A stretch of DNA of 64,000 nt from the NCBI RefSeq assembly GCF_007830615.1, contig NZ_VLLI01000011.1, positions 62,001-126,000 on the forward strand. The letters are read 5' to 3'. Each line of letters opens with the position of its first letter. The stretch's first letter is position 1. Source of the DNA: Mucilaginibacter frigoritolerans (GTDB lineage Bacteria > Bacteroidota > Bacteroidia > Sphingobacteriales > Sphingobacteriaceae). Below the pieces are notes generated by a model. It was not told where the DNA came from and made no database searches. It worked only from the letters and a program-made list of their open reading frames with translations. Below, one piece after another: positions 41,685 to 49,059 of this stretch. A program made the position numbers and the translations under genes.

Positions 41685-44102
41685 TTATTTGTTCTTTAGC
41701 TCATTAATGGTAACCTGTGGTGTCAAAGCCGCGTGTACCTTTTCGGTAACAATAGGGCTTGCCAGTTTAAAGGAAACCGTTTTAGCAATATCTGTTGATG
41801 AAGTACCTACTTTAATTTTGTATTCGCCTGCATCAGCAATCCATTCTGATTTATCGGTATAGAAAGAAGCCAAATCAGCAGCACGCAGAGTAAACACTAA
41901 AAATTGTGATTGGCCCGGTGCTAGTAATCCTGTTTTAGCAAATGCTTTCAGCTCACTTTCCGGTTTATCAATATTTTGTGCCGGTGCGCTTAAATAAAGT
42001 TGTACCACTTGTTTACCGGCTACTTTACCGGTATTTTTAACGGTAACCTTAACGGTAATACTGCCTTTAAAATCAGCAGAACTTGCTTTAATATCACTCA
42101 GTTTAAATGTTGTATACGATAAACCGTAACCAAATTCATATGCTGGTTTTACTTTAAATGTATTGAAATAGCGGTAACCCACATAAATACCTTCCTCATA
42201 AGTAACTTCAGACGGACGGCCCATCAACATGTTTGGTTTCTGACCATCAGGCATTGGGAATTCTTTGCCCGGGAAGGTTTTGCTTGTTGGTTCATCACCA
42301 TAGCTCATTGCAAAAGTAGTAGCCAGATGACCTGATGGATCAACCTTGCCGCTCAATACATCGGCAATGGCATTACCTGCTTCCAAACCTGGTTGCCATG
42401 CTAATAAAATACCATCCACATTATCTCTCCAGCTGGCAACTTCAATAACACCGCCTATGTTTAACACCACAACCACTTTTTTGCCTTTAGCATGAAAAGC
42501 CCGTGAAACACCACTGATTAATCCCTTTTCAGCCTCAGTAAGGCTATAATCGTTCTCTACTTTACGGTCAACACCTTCACCTGCATTTCTGCCTATGGTA
42601 ATGATTGCTGCATCGGCACCGTCGGCCTCTTTGGCAACAATGTCACCTACATTCATTTCCGGAATTGGCGGGGGGGCAATAAAAAAACTGATATTTTTTG
42701 GTTGCTTAGCTTTAGCATCAGCAATATAATCAGTATAGTTTTTAGCCAGCTGTTCCTGTACTTTATAACCAGCATTAGTTAAACCCTGCAATAATGATAT
42801 GGTATAAGCTTTATGCACATCACCGCTACCGGTTCCACCGGCTATAATATTGTAAGAAGTATTACCAAAAACTGCAACACGCCTTCCGCTGGCTAACGGA
42901 AGTGCTTCGCTATCATTTTTAAGCAATATCATACCCTGAGCAGCGGCCGTACGTGATACTTTTGCATGGTCGACCAGATCTGGCTTGTCTGAATATTTAT
43001 ATCCTTTAAAGGTTGGTGATTTTAAGATGATCTGTAATATCCTTTCAACATTGGCATCCAGCTGCGCTATGCTTAAACTGCCATCTTTAACCGCAGCTAC
43101 AATTGCTGCAGACTGATCAGGGTTACCTGGCATCAGCAAATCATTACCGGCATTCATTTGCGCAACTGCATCATGACCACCAAACCAGTCGGTCATTACC
43201 AAACCTTTAAAGCCCCATTCATTTTTTAAAATGGTGGTTTGCAGGTCACGGCGCTCAGAAGTATAAGTACCATTTATTTTATTGTATGATGACATTACTG
43301 TCCACGGTTGTGCAGTTTTTACAGCGATGGAGAATCCTTTCAGATAAATTTCCCGCATTGCTCTTTCACTTACTATGGTATTTATACTGTTACGATTAGT
43401 TTCCTGGTTATTGGCTGCAAAGTGTTTAATTGATGTACCTACACCGTTTGATTGAATACCTTTTACAATAGCGGCGGTCATGCTGCCTGCTACCAGCGGA
43501 TCTTCTGAGTAATATTCAAAGTTACGGCCACCAAGAGGGTTGCGGTGGATATTTAAAGCCGGTCCTAATATTATATCAACACCATATTCGCGTATTTCGT
43601 TCCCGAAGGCCACTCCTACTTTACGCACTAAAGCAGTATCCCATGATGATGCCAGCAAAGTAGCAACAGGGAAAGCGGTAGCATAATAAGTTTTAGGATC
43701 ATTAGGGCGTTTAGGCTCAATCCTTAGCCCGGCAGGACCATCAGAAACAGTAATGGATGGAATACCTAAACGCGGAATGGCATGTGTTCTGCCTGCTGCT
43801 CCCGGTACTTTTTCGGGTACATCATAAGCTTCAGGATCTGACGGAGGGAGTTTAAAACCCCCAATATCTATAGGCTGAGGTTTTTGACCTTTTACGGGTG
43901 GCGGCACACCAGGCATTATGAAGCCCATCCCTACCACAAGTCTTGCTTTTTCTTCAACCGTCATGGCATTGATAACCTGTTTCAAGGTGCTTTTGCCCAG
44001 TTTAGGGACCGGCTTTTTACCTTGTGCATTGACAGTGATCAGAAATGAACATGCCAGCACAATTAATGCAGCAACTGCCGCAATTCTGTAACTAATCTTC
44101 AT
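41685..44102 (-). CDS. GH3 beta-glucosidase, exported
   Basis: This 805-residue enzyme has a signal peptide (1-27, VNAQ), a GH3 N-terminal barrel with nucleophile Asp305 in VMTDWFGGHDA and KHFAANNQETNR, and a GH3 C-terminal sandwich. A fibronectin-III-like domain completes it (about 690-780, SITVKVTVKNTGKVAGKQV). It likely releases glucose or gluco-oligomers from beta-glucan fragments in the periplasm. It could complete the work of the GH5/GH30/GH16 cluster 18 kb upstream, though no shared regulation is visible. Confidence 0.92.
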   Translation of the reverse strand: MKISYRIAAVAALIVLACSFLITVNAQGKKPVPKLGKSTLKQVINAMTVEEKARLVVGMGFIMPGVPPPVKGQKPQPIDIGGFKLPPSDPEAYDVPEKVPGAAGRTHAIPRLGIPSITVSDGPAGLRIEPKRPNDPKTYYATAFPVATLLASSWDTALVRKVGVAFGNEIREYGVDIILGPALNIHRNPLGGRNFEYYSEDPLVAGSMTAAIVKGIQSNGVGTSIKHFAANNQETNRNSINTIVSERAMREIYLKGFSIAVKTAQPWTVMSSYNKINGTYTSERRDLQTTILKNEWGFKGLVMTDWFGGHDAVAQMNAGNDLLMPGNPDQSAAIVAAVKDGSLSIAQLDANVERILQIILKSPTFKGYKYSDKPDLVDHAKVSRTAAAQGMILLKNDSEALPLASGRRVAVFGNTSYNIIAGGTGSGDVHKAYTISLLQGLTNAGYKVQEQLAKNYTDYIADAKAKQPKNISFFIAPPPIPEMNVGDIVAKEADGADAAIITIGRNAGEGVDRKVENDYSLTEAEKGLISGVSRAFHAKGKKVVVVLNIGGVIEVASWRDNVDGILLAWQPGLEAGNAIADVLSGKVDPSGHLATTFAMSYGDEPTSKTFPGKEFPMPDGQKPNMLMGRPSEVTYEEGIYVGYRYFNTFKVKPAYEFGYGLSYTTFKLSDIKASSADFKGSITVKVTVKNTGKVAGKQVVQLYLSAPAQNIDKPESELKAFAKTGLLAPGQSQFLVFTLRAADLASFYTDKSEWIADAGEYKIKVGTSSTDIAKTVSFKLASPIVTEKVHAALTPQVTINELKNK

Positions 44103-44371
44103 TGATTTATAATTTAACTGGTTTATTGGTAAATTGGCTTAATGATGCAACATTCATTATTGTGTCATCAATACACAATGCTATATATTATTTTTTACAA
44201 TACCAAGAGAAATAGATAAATACACTACAAATGCCAATGTAAATAAGTTTTTATAGCAGTAAATTAAGTTTGGAATAGCCCTTTATTAATCCTTTTGTAA
44301 TACTTACAATATTTGAGGGCGGCAAAAAACAATAATGGTATTTTAGCACATTATTTATTCTTAAAGCAGGC

Positions 44372-45517
44372 ATGACATTCAGATCAACATACCAGGGAGC
44401 AAACGCAGCAGCACCGGCAATTGAAAAGCATTTTTCAAAGCTTTTAGCTACGGCTTTACAGCAAGGCGAGAATGAAGAACTCGCTCCTGAACCCCCTTTA
44501 AAGGTAATAGAAGCTGTAATAGATATTGCCTTTTGGGCCAGCCTGAGGCAAGAAGAGGGCCGATCGCCAAAAATATCGCTGGCCTATCTTCCGCCTATAT
44601 TAGCAGGCCAGCCCCTTATTTTTGAAGAAAGCATCCTGCTCACCCCTTATATACTTACTAAACTGGCTCCAGCAGTTGAGCGTTCGGGTATCCACCTGGG
44701 GGTTTGGGATCAGAATGGCGAATTATATGTTTGGGGCACAACACGGTCCATACCCGATTGTTGTTTTGTTTTAGAAGTGATAGAACCAGGATTGCTTGTA
44801 ATTAAACACCGCCGTATAAAAGGTTTTGGGAAGTTTATTAATGTGGCCGTATTAAAAGGCGATGAAATAAAGATCATTGATGAACAAAGCAAAAGTCTTC
44901 CTGATTGCCCGGCCATGCTTACCTCATTGCTTGATTATAATTCGCCAACTGGCTGGAACGACTCTGTAAATGTACTGGTACAATTAGCCGCATCTATGCG
45001 AACTCACGGACATGGGGGCAGTTTGCTGGTTGTCCCTTCAGAGAGTGATGCCTGGCGCAGTTCCATTATTAACCCGGTTACTTATCCGGTTACTCCTGCT
45101 TATAGCGAATTAAAAAAACTAATGAGCCAGGTGGTGAACGAACGCAGCATGATTTTATGGCAGGACGAAGTAAATCGCACAGTTGATGCGGTAGCTGGTC
45201 TTACCGCTGTTGACGGTGCAACTATTATTAATGATCAACTGGAGCTATTGGCTTTCGGTGCCAAAATAGGCTTATCCTCCAATGGTTCTCCTGTTGAAGA
45301 AATGATGATCACAGAGCCGGTGCAAGGCAACATTGCTACCATTATCCATCCATCGCAAAATGGTGGCACCAGGCATCTTTCTGCGGCTCAGTTTGTTTAT
45401 GATCAGCGTGATGCCATAGCACTAGTATCATCACAGGATGGACGGTTTACTATTTTTTCCTGGTCGCCATGCGAAAATATAGTTCATGCACATTCGGTAG
45501 ATGCACTGCTGCTTTAA
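44372..45517 (+). CDS. DACNV-type sensor protein with DisA_N/DAC-like domain
   Basis: This 381-residue cytoplasmic protein has an N-terminal region (about 1-215) resembling the putative sensor domain DACNV, containing LTPYILTKLAPAVERSG and KHRRIKGFGKFINVAVL. The C-terminal third (about 225-365) looks like a diadenylate cyclase fold: GGSLLVVPSE, Asp281-Gly-Ala (DGATIIN), and Gly332-Thr-Arg-His335 followed by LSAAQF. In active DisA/CdaA enzymes the second motif is GTRHR; the last Arg is Leu here, so cyclase activity is uncertain. It is monocistronic and divergent from GH3. The assignment is by motif, not by search. Confidence 0.65.
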   Translation: MTFRSTYQGANAAAPAIEKHFSKLLATALQQGENEELAPEPPLKVIEAVIDIAFWASLRQEEGRSPKISLAYLPPILAGQPLIFEESILLTPYILTKLAPAVERSGIHLGVWDQNGELYVWGTTRSIPDCCFVLEVIEPGLLVIKHRRIKGFGKFINVAVLKGDEIKIIDEQSKSLPDCPAMLTSLLDYNSPTGWNDSVNVLVQLAASMRTHGHGGSLLVVPSESDAWRSSIINPVTYPVTPAYSELKKLMSQVVNERSMILWQDEVNRTVDAVAGLTAVDGATIINDQLELLAFGAKIGLSSNGSPVEEMMITEPVQGNIATIIHPSQNGGTRHLSAAQFVYDQRDAIALVSSQDGRFTIFSWSPCENIVHAHSVDALLL

Positions 45518-45525
45518 TTATAAGC

Positions 45526-45900
45526 TTAAATTCCTGAAAAGATTGTTTGCGCAGCATCGCCTATAAATGGTATTGGCCTTTTATCACCATTAATGGCTCC
45601 AATTAAACCAATTATCCACATAATAAACAGTGCCAGGTATAAAATGTTCATTAAAGAATATAAAGAAAACATACCTGTTGACAGCCAGACAAGACCCAAT
45701 ATTGCAGCAACAACAAACCTTAATACCATTGAAACAAGGTGAAACAGTAATGTTTGCCTAAGCTGATAACTGGCTAAACTGGTTCTGTTATTTACATAAA
45801 ATGCAAAATAAGCAATCAGCCAGCCAACAATAGTAAAGTAGCTGATTATACCTGCCAGTTTTCCATTACTCTCATTTGCAAAAGGATTAGTTGGTTCCAT
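45526..45900 (-). CDS. Small DUF4870-like membrane protein
   Basis: About 124 residues from the ATG ending at 45900 (MEPTNPF); the longer frame to 45951 has a poor leader. Three hydrophobic segments with polar joins (ISYFTIVGWLIAYFAF, NNRTSLASYQLRQTLLFHL, ILYLALFIMWIIGLIGAING) resemble the DUF4870 family. A paralogue of the same size and layout is encoded at 48569-48943. Function unknown. Confidence 0.7.
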   Translation of the reverse strand: MEPTNPFANESNGKLAGIISYFTIVGWLIAYFAFYVNNRTSLASYQLRQTLLFHLVSMVLRFVVAAILGLVWLSTGMFSLYSLMNILYLALFIMWIIGLIGAINGDKRPIPFIGDAAQTIFSGI

Positions 45901-46082
45901 TAGTTTAAGGTTTGATAAATGTTGTTTAAAATTAATATTAATTAACAACAACGTTTGTTAACAACTGGTATTTATTTTTAAATAAACAAAACACTTCCTT
46001 AATTGCTAAGTTATTGAAACTAATGTTAATACAATTTGAAATGTTAACATAATGATAATGTTAAATTCACAATAAAATCATA

Positions 46083-46090
46083 TACCTTTG
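46083..46090 (+). promoter_or_regulatory. Candidate -7 box before the Lys/Ala-rich gene
   Basis: TACCTTTG is an exact TAnnTTTG match, 18 bp before the ATG at 46109. No clear -33 box is seen; the upstream region is very AT-rich. Confidence 0.4.
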
Positions 46091-46108
46091 GGTAAATACA
46101 ACATATTT

Positions 46109-46510
46109 ATGAGTAAGAGTAAACAGAAATCACCGGTTAAATCAGCCAGGAAAACCGCAAGAAAGGCTATTCAACAACGTTTGATCACTGAATTAAAAAA
46201 ACTAACCGGTCAATTTGGACAAGATGCCGAAAAGCTGGCTAAAGAAATAGAAAAAGGGTCTAAAAAACTGGCAAAGCAGATCACAAAAGGCATAAAAGAG
46301 CCAAAGTCTGAAAATAAAGAGGAAGCAAAAGAAACGGCACCTGTAGTAAAAGCAGAAACGTCTGCTCCTAAAGAAAAGGCAAAAGCAGCACCTGTTACAC
46401 CTAAAGCGGCCGAAGCCAAAACTAGTAAACCAGCAACTAAAGCAGCCACAGCAGCGCCTAAAGCGAAACCGGCAACAGCCAAAGTGGTAAAAGAAGATAA
46501 AGTGTCTTAA
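46109..46510 (+). CDS. Lys/Ala-rich histone-H1-like protein
   Basis: About 133 residues from the ATG at 46109, chosen because the earlier ATG at 46088 overlaps the promoter box spacing. The N-terminal half is a basic amphipathic helix or coiled coil (LITELKKLTGQFGQDAEKLA). The C-terminal half is a Lys/Ala/Pro-rich disordered tail (AKAAPVTPKAAEAK style) like bacterial histone H1 or AlgP-type proteins. DNA binding or nucleoid compaction is a reasonable guess. It has its own promoter box and terminator. Confidence 0.65.
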   Translation: MSKSKQKSPVKSARKTARKAIQQRLITELKKLTGQFGQDAEKLAKEIEKGSKKLAKQITKGIKEPKSENKEEAKETAPVVKAETSAPKEKAKAAPVTPKAAEAKTSKPATKAATAAPKAKPATAKVVKEDKVS

Positions 46511-46563
46511 GACTCCACTTTTATTAGTTTCACTAAAAAAACATTCAATCACATTGAAAAAAG

Positions 46564-46587
46564 CCTATCGTTTTGATAGGTTTTTTT
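46564..46587 (+). terminator. Terminator of the Lys/Ala-rich gene
   Basis: CCTATC (46564-46569) pairs with GATAGG (46575-46580), followed by T7. The left side has an A-run as well. Confidence 0.8.
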
Positions 46588-46719
46588 ATGGGTAATATTT
46601 TCCTTCCGGGTTCACAAATTGCATTAAAACCGTTTAAAAGTATATTTATTAAAAAAATATTATCAGGGCATTCTTTTGGCATGAAATAATTATCCTCCGG
46701 GTTAAATTATATTCATAAA

Positions 46720-47322
46720 ATGGAAGAAGAACGAATAATTATACGCCTGGCCGAAGCCAGTGATGTGATTTTTGCCAAAGAAATAGCATATGAAATGGAG
46801 GCCTCTGCCATTGCAAGGGGCTCCGGGATAAGTAAAAGATCGCCTGAATTAATCTGCGAAAAAATTTTGGCAGGCAAGGCTGTAATAGCACTTACTAATG
46901 AGGGCCGCTGGGTTGGCTTTCAATACATTGAGGTTTGGGAAGATGGCAAATTCATATCCAACTCAGGTCTGATTGTTTCTCCTCAATACAGAAATGCCGG
47001 CGTAGCCACAGCTATCAAAAACTGCATTTTTAATTTATCACGCAGCAAATACCCCAACGCCTGCATTTTTAGCATCACCTCCGGCCTGGCCATTATGAAA
47101 CTAAACACCAAGCTTGGTTTTGAACCTGTTACTTACTCCGAAATAACACACGATGAGCAGTTTTGGGCAGGATGTAAAAGCTGCATAAATTACAATGTAC
47201 TTAACGGCAAAAACAAATGTAACTGCCTATGTACAGCAATGCTTTTTGACCCGGCTAAAGCTAATGAAACTGCTAATGCTACCGGAATGAAGGTAGGAAG
47301 TCTCGCTATGATGGAATTATAA
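46720..47322 (+). CDS. GNAT acetyltransferase of the arginine-cluster type
   Basis: The 200-residue protein is a GNAT acetyltransferase: motif A region IVSPQYRNAGVATAIK, then a C-terminal Cys-rich stretch (GCKSCINYN, KCNCLCTAM) that may bind metal. Its sequence style (SITSGLAIMKLNTKLGF, HDEQFWAGCKSC) is that of the GNAT protein usually encoded with arginine biosynthesis genes in Bacteroidota, where a role in N-acylation of glutamate has been considered. It starts 17 bp before an argE-like gene, which supports that link. The exact donor and acceptor are unproven. Confidence 0.78.
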   Translation: MEEERIIIRLAEASDVIFAKEIAYEMEASAIARGSGISKRSPELICEKILAGKAVIALTNEGRWVGFQYIEVWEDGKFISNSGLIVSPQYRNAGVATAIKNCIFNLSRSKYPNACIFSITSGLAIMKLNTKLGFEPVTYSEITHDEQFWAGCKSCINYNVLNGKNKCNCLCTAMLFDPAKANETANATGMKVGSLAMMEL

Positions 47323-47339
47323 ACTAGAACACTTTTATT

Positions 47340-48476
47340 ATGCAAACACAACATGAGCAGGTAATTACTCCTGATGAACATATTACAGATCATTTATTTC
47401 ATGATACCCTTCAGCTATTAAAAGACCTGATTGCAACACCTTCATTTAGTGGCGAAGAATCCTTTACAGCAACGCTTATCCAGTGTTTCCTCCAAAACAG
47501 GGGCGTTCAAACCCATCGCCAGCAGCATAATATATGGGCGTTTAATTATTACTATGATCCGGCCAAACCCACTATACTTTTAAATTCACATCATGATACT
47601 GTAAAGCCAAATAGCCAGTATACACGCAATCCGTTTCAAGCATCAATAGTTGGCAATAAGCTTTATGGCTTAGGAAGCAATGATGCCGGGGGATGCCTTG
47701 TATCATTACTGGCTACCTTTCTGCACTTTTATAACAAGCCTAACCTGGCTTTCAATTTATGTTATGCAGCTACCGCCGAAGAAGAAAGCTCAGGCGAAAA
47801 TGGGTTGAAGCTTATTCTTCCTGAATTGGGGCACTTAGATTTTGCCATTGTTGGTGAACCCACCCTCATGAACCTGGCTATTGCCGAAAGAGGATTAATG
47901 GTGCTTGATTGTGTATCAAACGGAAAGGCAGGGCATGCCGCACGCGAAGAAGGGAATAACGCCATTTATCTTTGTTTAAAAGATATTGATTGGTTCCGCA
48001 ATTTTGCGTTCCCGAAAGTTTCTAATACCCTTGGCCCGGTTAAAATGTCGGTAACTGTTATTAATGCAGGCACACAGCATAATATAGTACCAGGCACCTG
48101 CAACTTTACTGTGGATATCAGGCTAACGGACGCTTATACTTATGATGAGGTTTTGCAGATAGTACAAGAACATGTAAACAGCACTATTACACCAAGGCCA
48201 TTTCACTTAAACCCTTCGGTTATTGATATTAGCCACCCCATAGTACAGGCAGGCCTTATGATGGGATGTAAAACTTATGGTTCGCCCACTACTTCAGATC
48301 AAGCATTATTAAACATCCCTTCAGTGAAACTTGGGCCCGGTTCATCGGCCAGGTCACATATGCCTGATGAGTATATTTTTATTAGTGAAATTCAACAAGG
48401 TATTAAAACCTACACCGCAATCCTGGATCTACTGACTTTAACACTCATTAACAATCCGGTTAATTGCGAATACTAA
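47340..48476 (+). CDS. argE: M20 family N-acylornithine deacylase (ArgE-like)
   Basis: This 378-residue zinc peptidase-fold enzyme has ligands in NSHHDTVKPN (His, Asp), an LGSNDAGGCL Asp, an AEEESSGENG Glu pair, VGEPT and a late SRSHMPDEY His. A lid/dimerisation insert is at about 185-290. Members in Bacteroidota deacylate N-acetyl- or N-succinyl-ornithine in arginine biosynthesis. The rest of the arg pathway (argG, argC, argD, argB) is not adjacent, so the pair with GNAT may be a split arrangement or a paralogous peptidase. Confidence 0.8.
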   Translation: MQTQHEQVITPDEHITDHLFHDTLQLLKDLIATPSFSGEESFTATLIQCFLQNRGVQTHRQQHNIWAFNYYYDPAKPTILLNSHHDTVKPNSQYTRNPFQASIVGNKLYGLGSNDAGGCLVSLLATFLHFYNKPNLAFNLCYAATAEEESSGENGLKLILPELGHLDFAIVGEPTLMNLAIAERGLMVLDCVSNGKAGHAAREEGNNAIYLCLKDIDWFRNFAFPKVSNTLGPVKMSVTVINAGTQHNIVPGTCNFTVDIRLTDAYTYDEVLQIVQEHVNSTITPRPFHLNPSVIDISHPIVQAGLMMGCKTYGSPTTSDQALLNIPSVKLGPGSSARSHMPDEYIFISEIQQGIKTYTAILDLLTLTLINNPVNCEY

Positions 48477-48500
48477 GCCCCCTTCCCCTTATTACAAAAA

Positions 48501-48538
48501 AGGCGATGATTCTGGAACTACCTTCCGGAACATCGCCT
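48501..48538 (+). terminator. Terminator after the GNAT-argE pair
   Basis: AGGCGATG (48501-48508) pairs with CATCGCCT (48531-48538). An inner TTCTGGA/TCCGGAA stem makes a long hairpin. A-run at the left suggests it also serves the convergent membrane-protein gene. Confidence 0.7.
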
Positions 48539-48568
48539 CGCTATTTAATATAATTAAAGTTGATGAAA

Positions 48569-48943
48569 CTAAATAAATGCAAAAACACTTTGTGCAAGCT
48601 GCCCCAATACGGGTATGCCTTTTTCTGATGAATTTGAAGCTGCACTTAAACCTGTTGCCCAAAGAGCAAGAAATGCAACTGTTAAAACTATCCTAAAATA
48701 AAAAAGTGAAACCATTGCTGAAGACTGCCCCATGGCATTGGCAATTATTGAAGAGCCAAACCAGATAGTTAAAAATGTTAGATATAAAAACAATGATTGC
48801 CTTAAATGAAAAGCACTTAAACTTGTTTTGTTAGGTTGATGGAACCCAAAATAGCCAATAGACCATCCTATTACAAAAAAGTAACTAACCATACCTGCGG
48901 TTCTTCCGCCATCCTCAATTCCAAAAAGGTATTTCCGTTCCAT
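48569..48943 (-). CDS. Small DUF4870-like membrane protein, paralogue of 45526-45900
   Basis: The 124-residue protein has three hydrophobic segments: GMVSYFFVIGWSIGYFGF, an HLRQSLFLYLTFLTIWFG segment preceded by NKTSLSAF, and VAFLALWATGLSAASN. The alternating R-x-AG-x-x-SYF and TSL-x-x-x-x-LRQ patterns match its paralogue 2.7 kb away. Function unknown; each copy is its own unit. Confidence 0.68.
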   Translation of the reverse strand: MERKYLFGIEDGGRTAGMVSYFFVIGWSIGYFGFHQPNKTSLSAFHLRQSLFLYLTFLTIWFGSSIIANAMGQSSAMVSLFYFRIVLTVAFLALWATGLSAASNSSEKGIPVLGQLAQSVFAFI

Positions 48944-49059
48944 AATTTTTTTTTAATCAATCCAAGTTCATTTTTACGGATAAACCGGGTGTTTGGTTTC
49001 CAAAAAGTAACTGTAAATCAATGATTTTATAATATTTTTAACATTTTAAGTGTATTTCG

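Noticed and set aside
42660..42680. G7 run inside the GH3 gene as a frameshift
   Set aside because: The frame remains intact across the run and the protein reads through with all GH3 domains present.
46202..46552. Cys/Phe-rich and Ala-rich minus-strand frames opposite the Lys/Ala-rich gene
   Set aside because: They are mirror products of the biased composition of the plus-strand gene, have no family resemblance and no own promoter or ribosome site.
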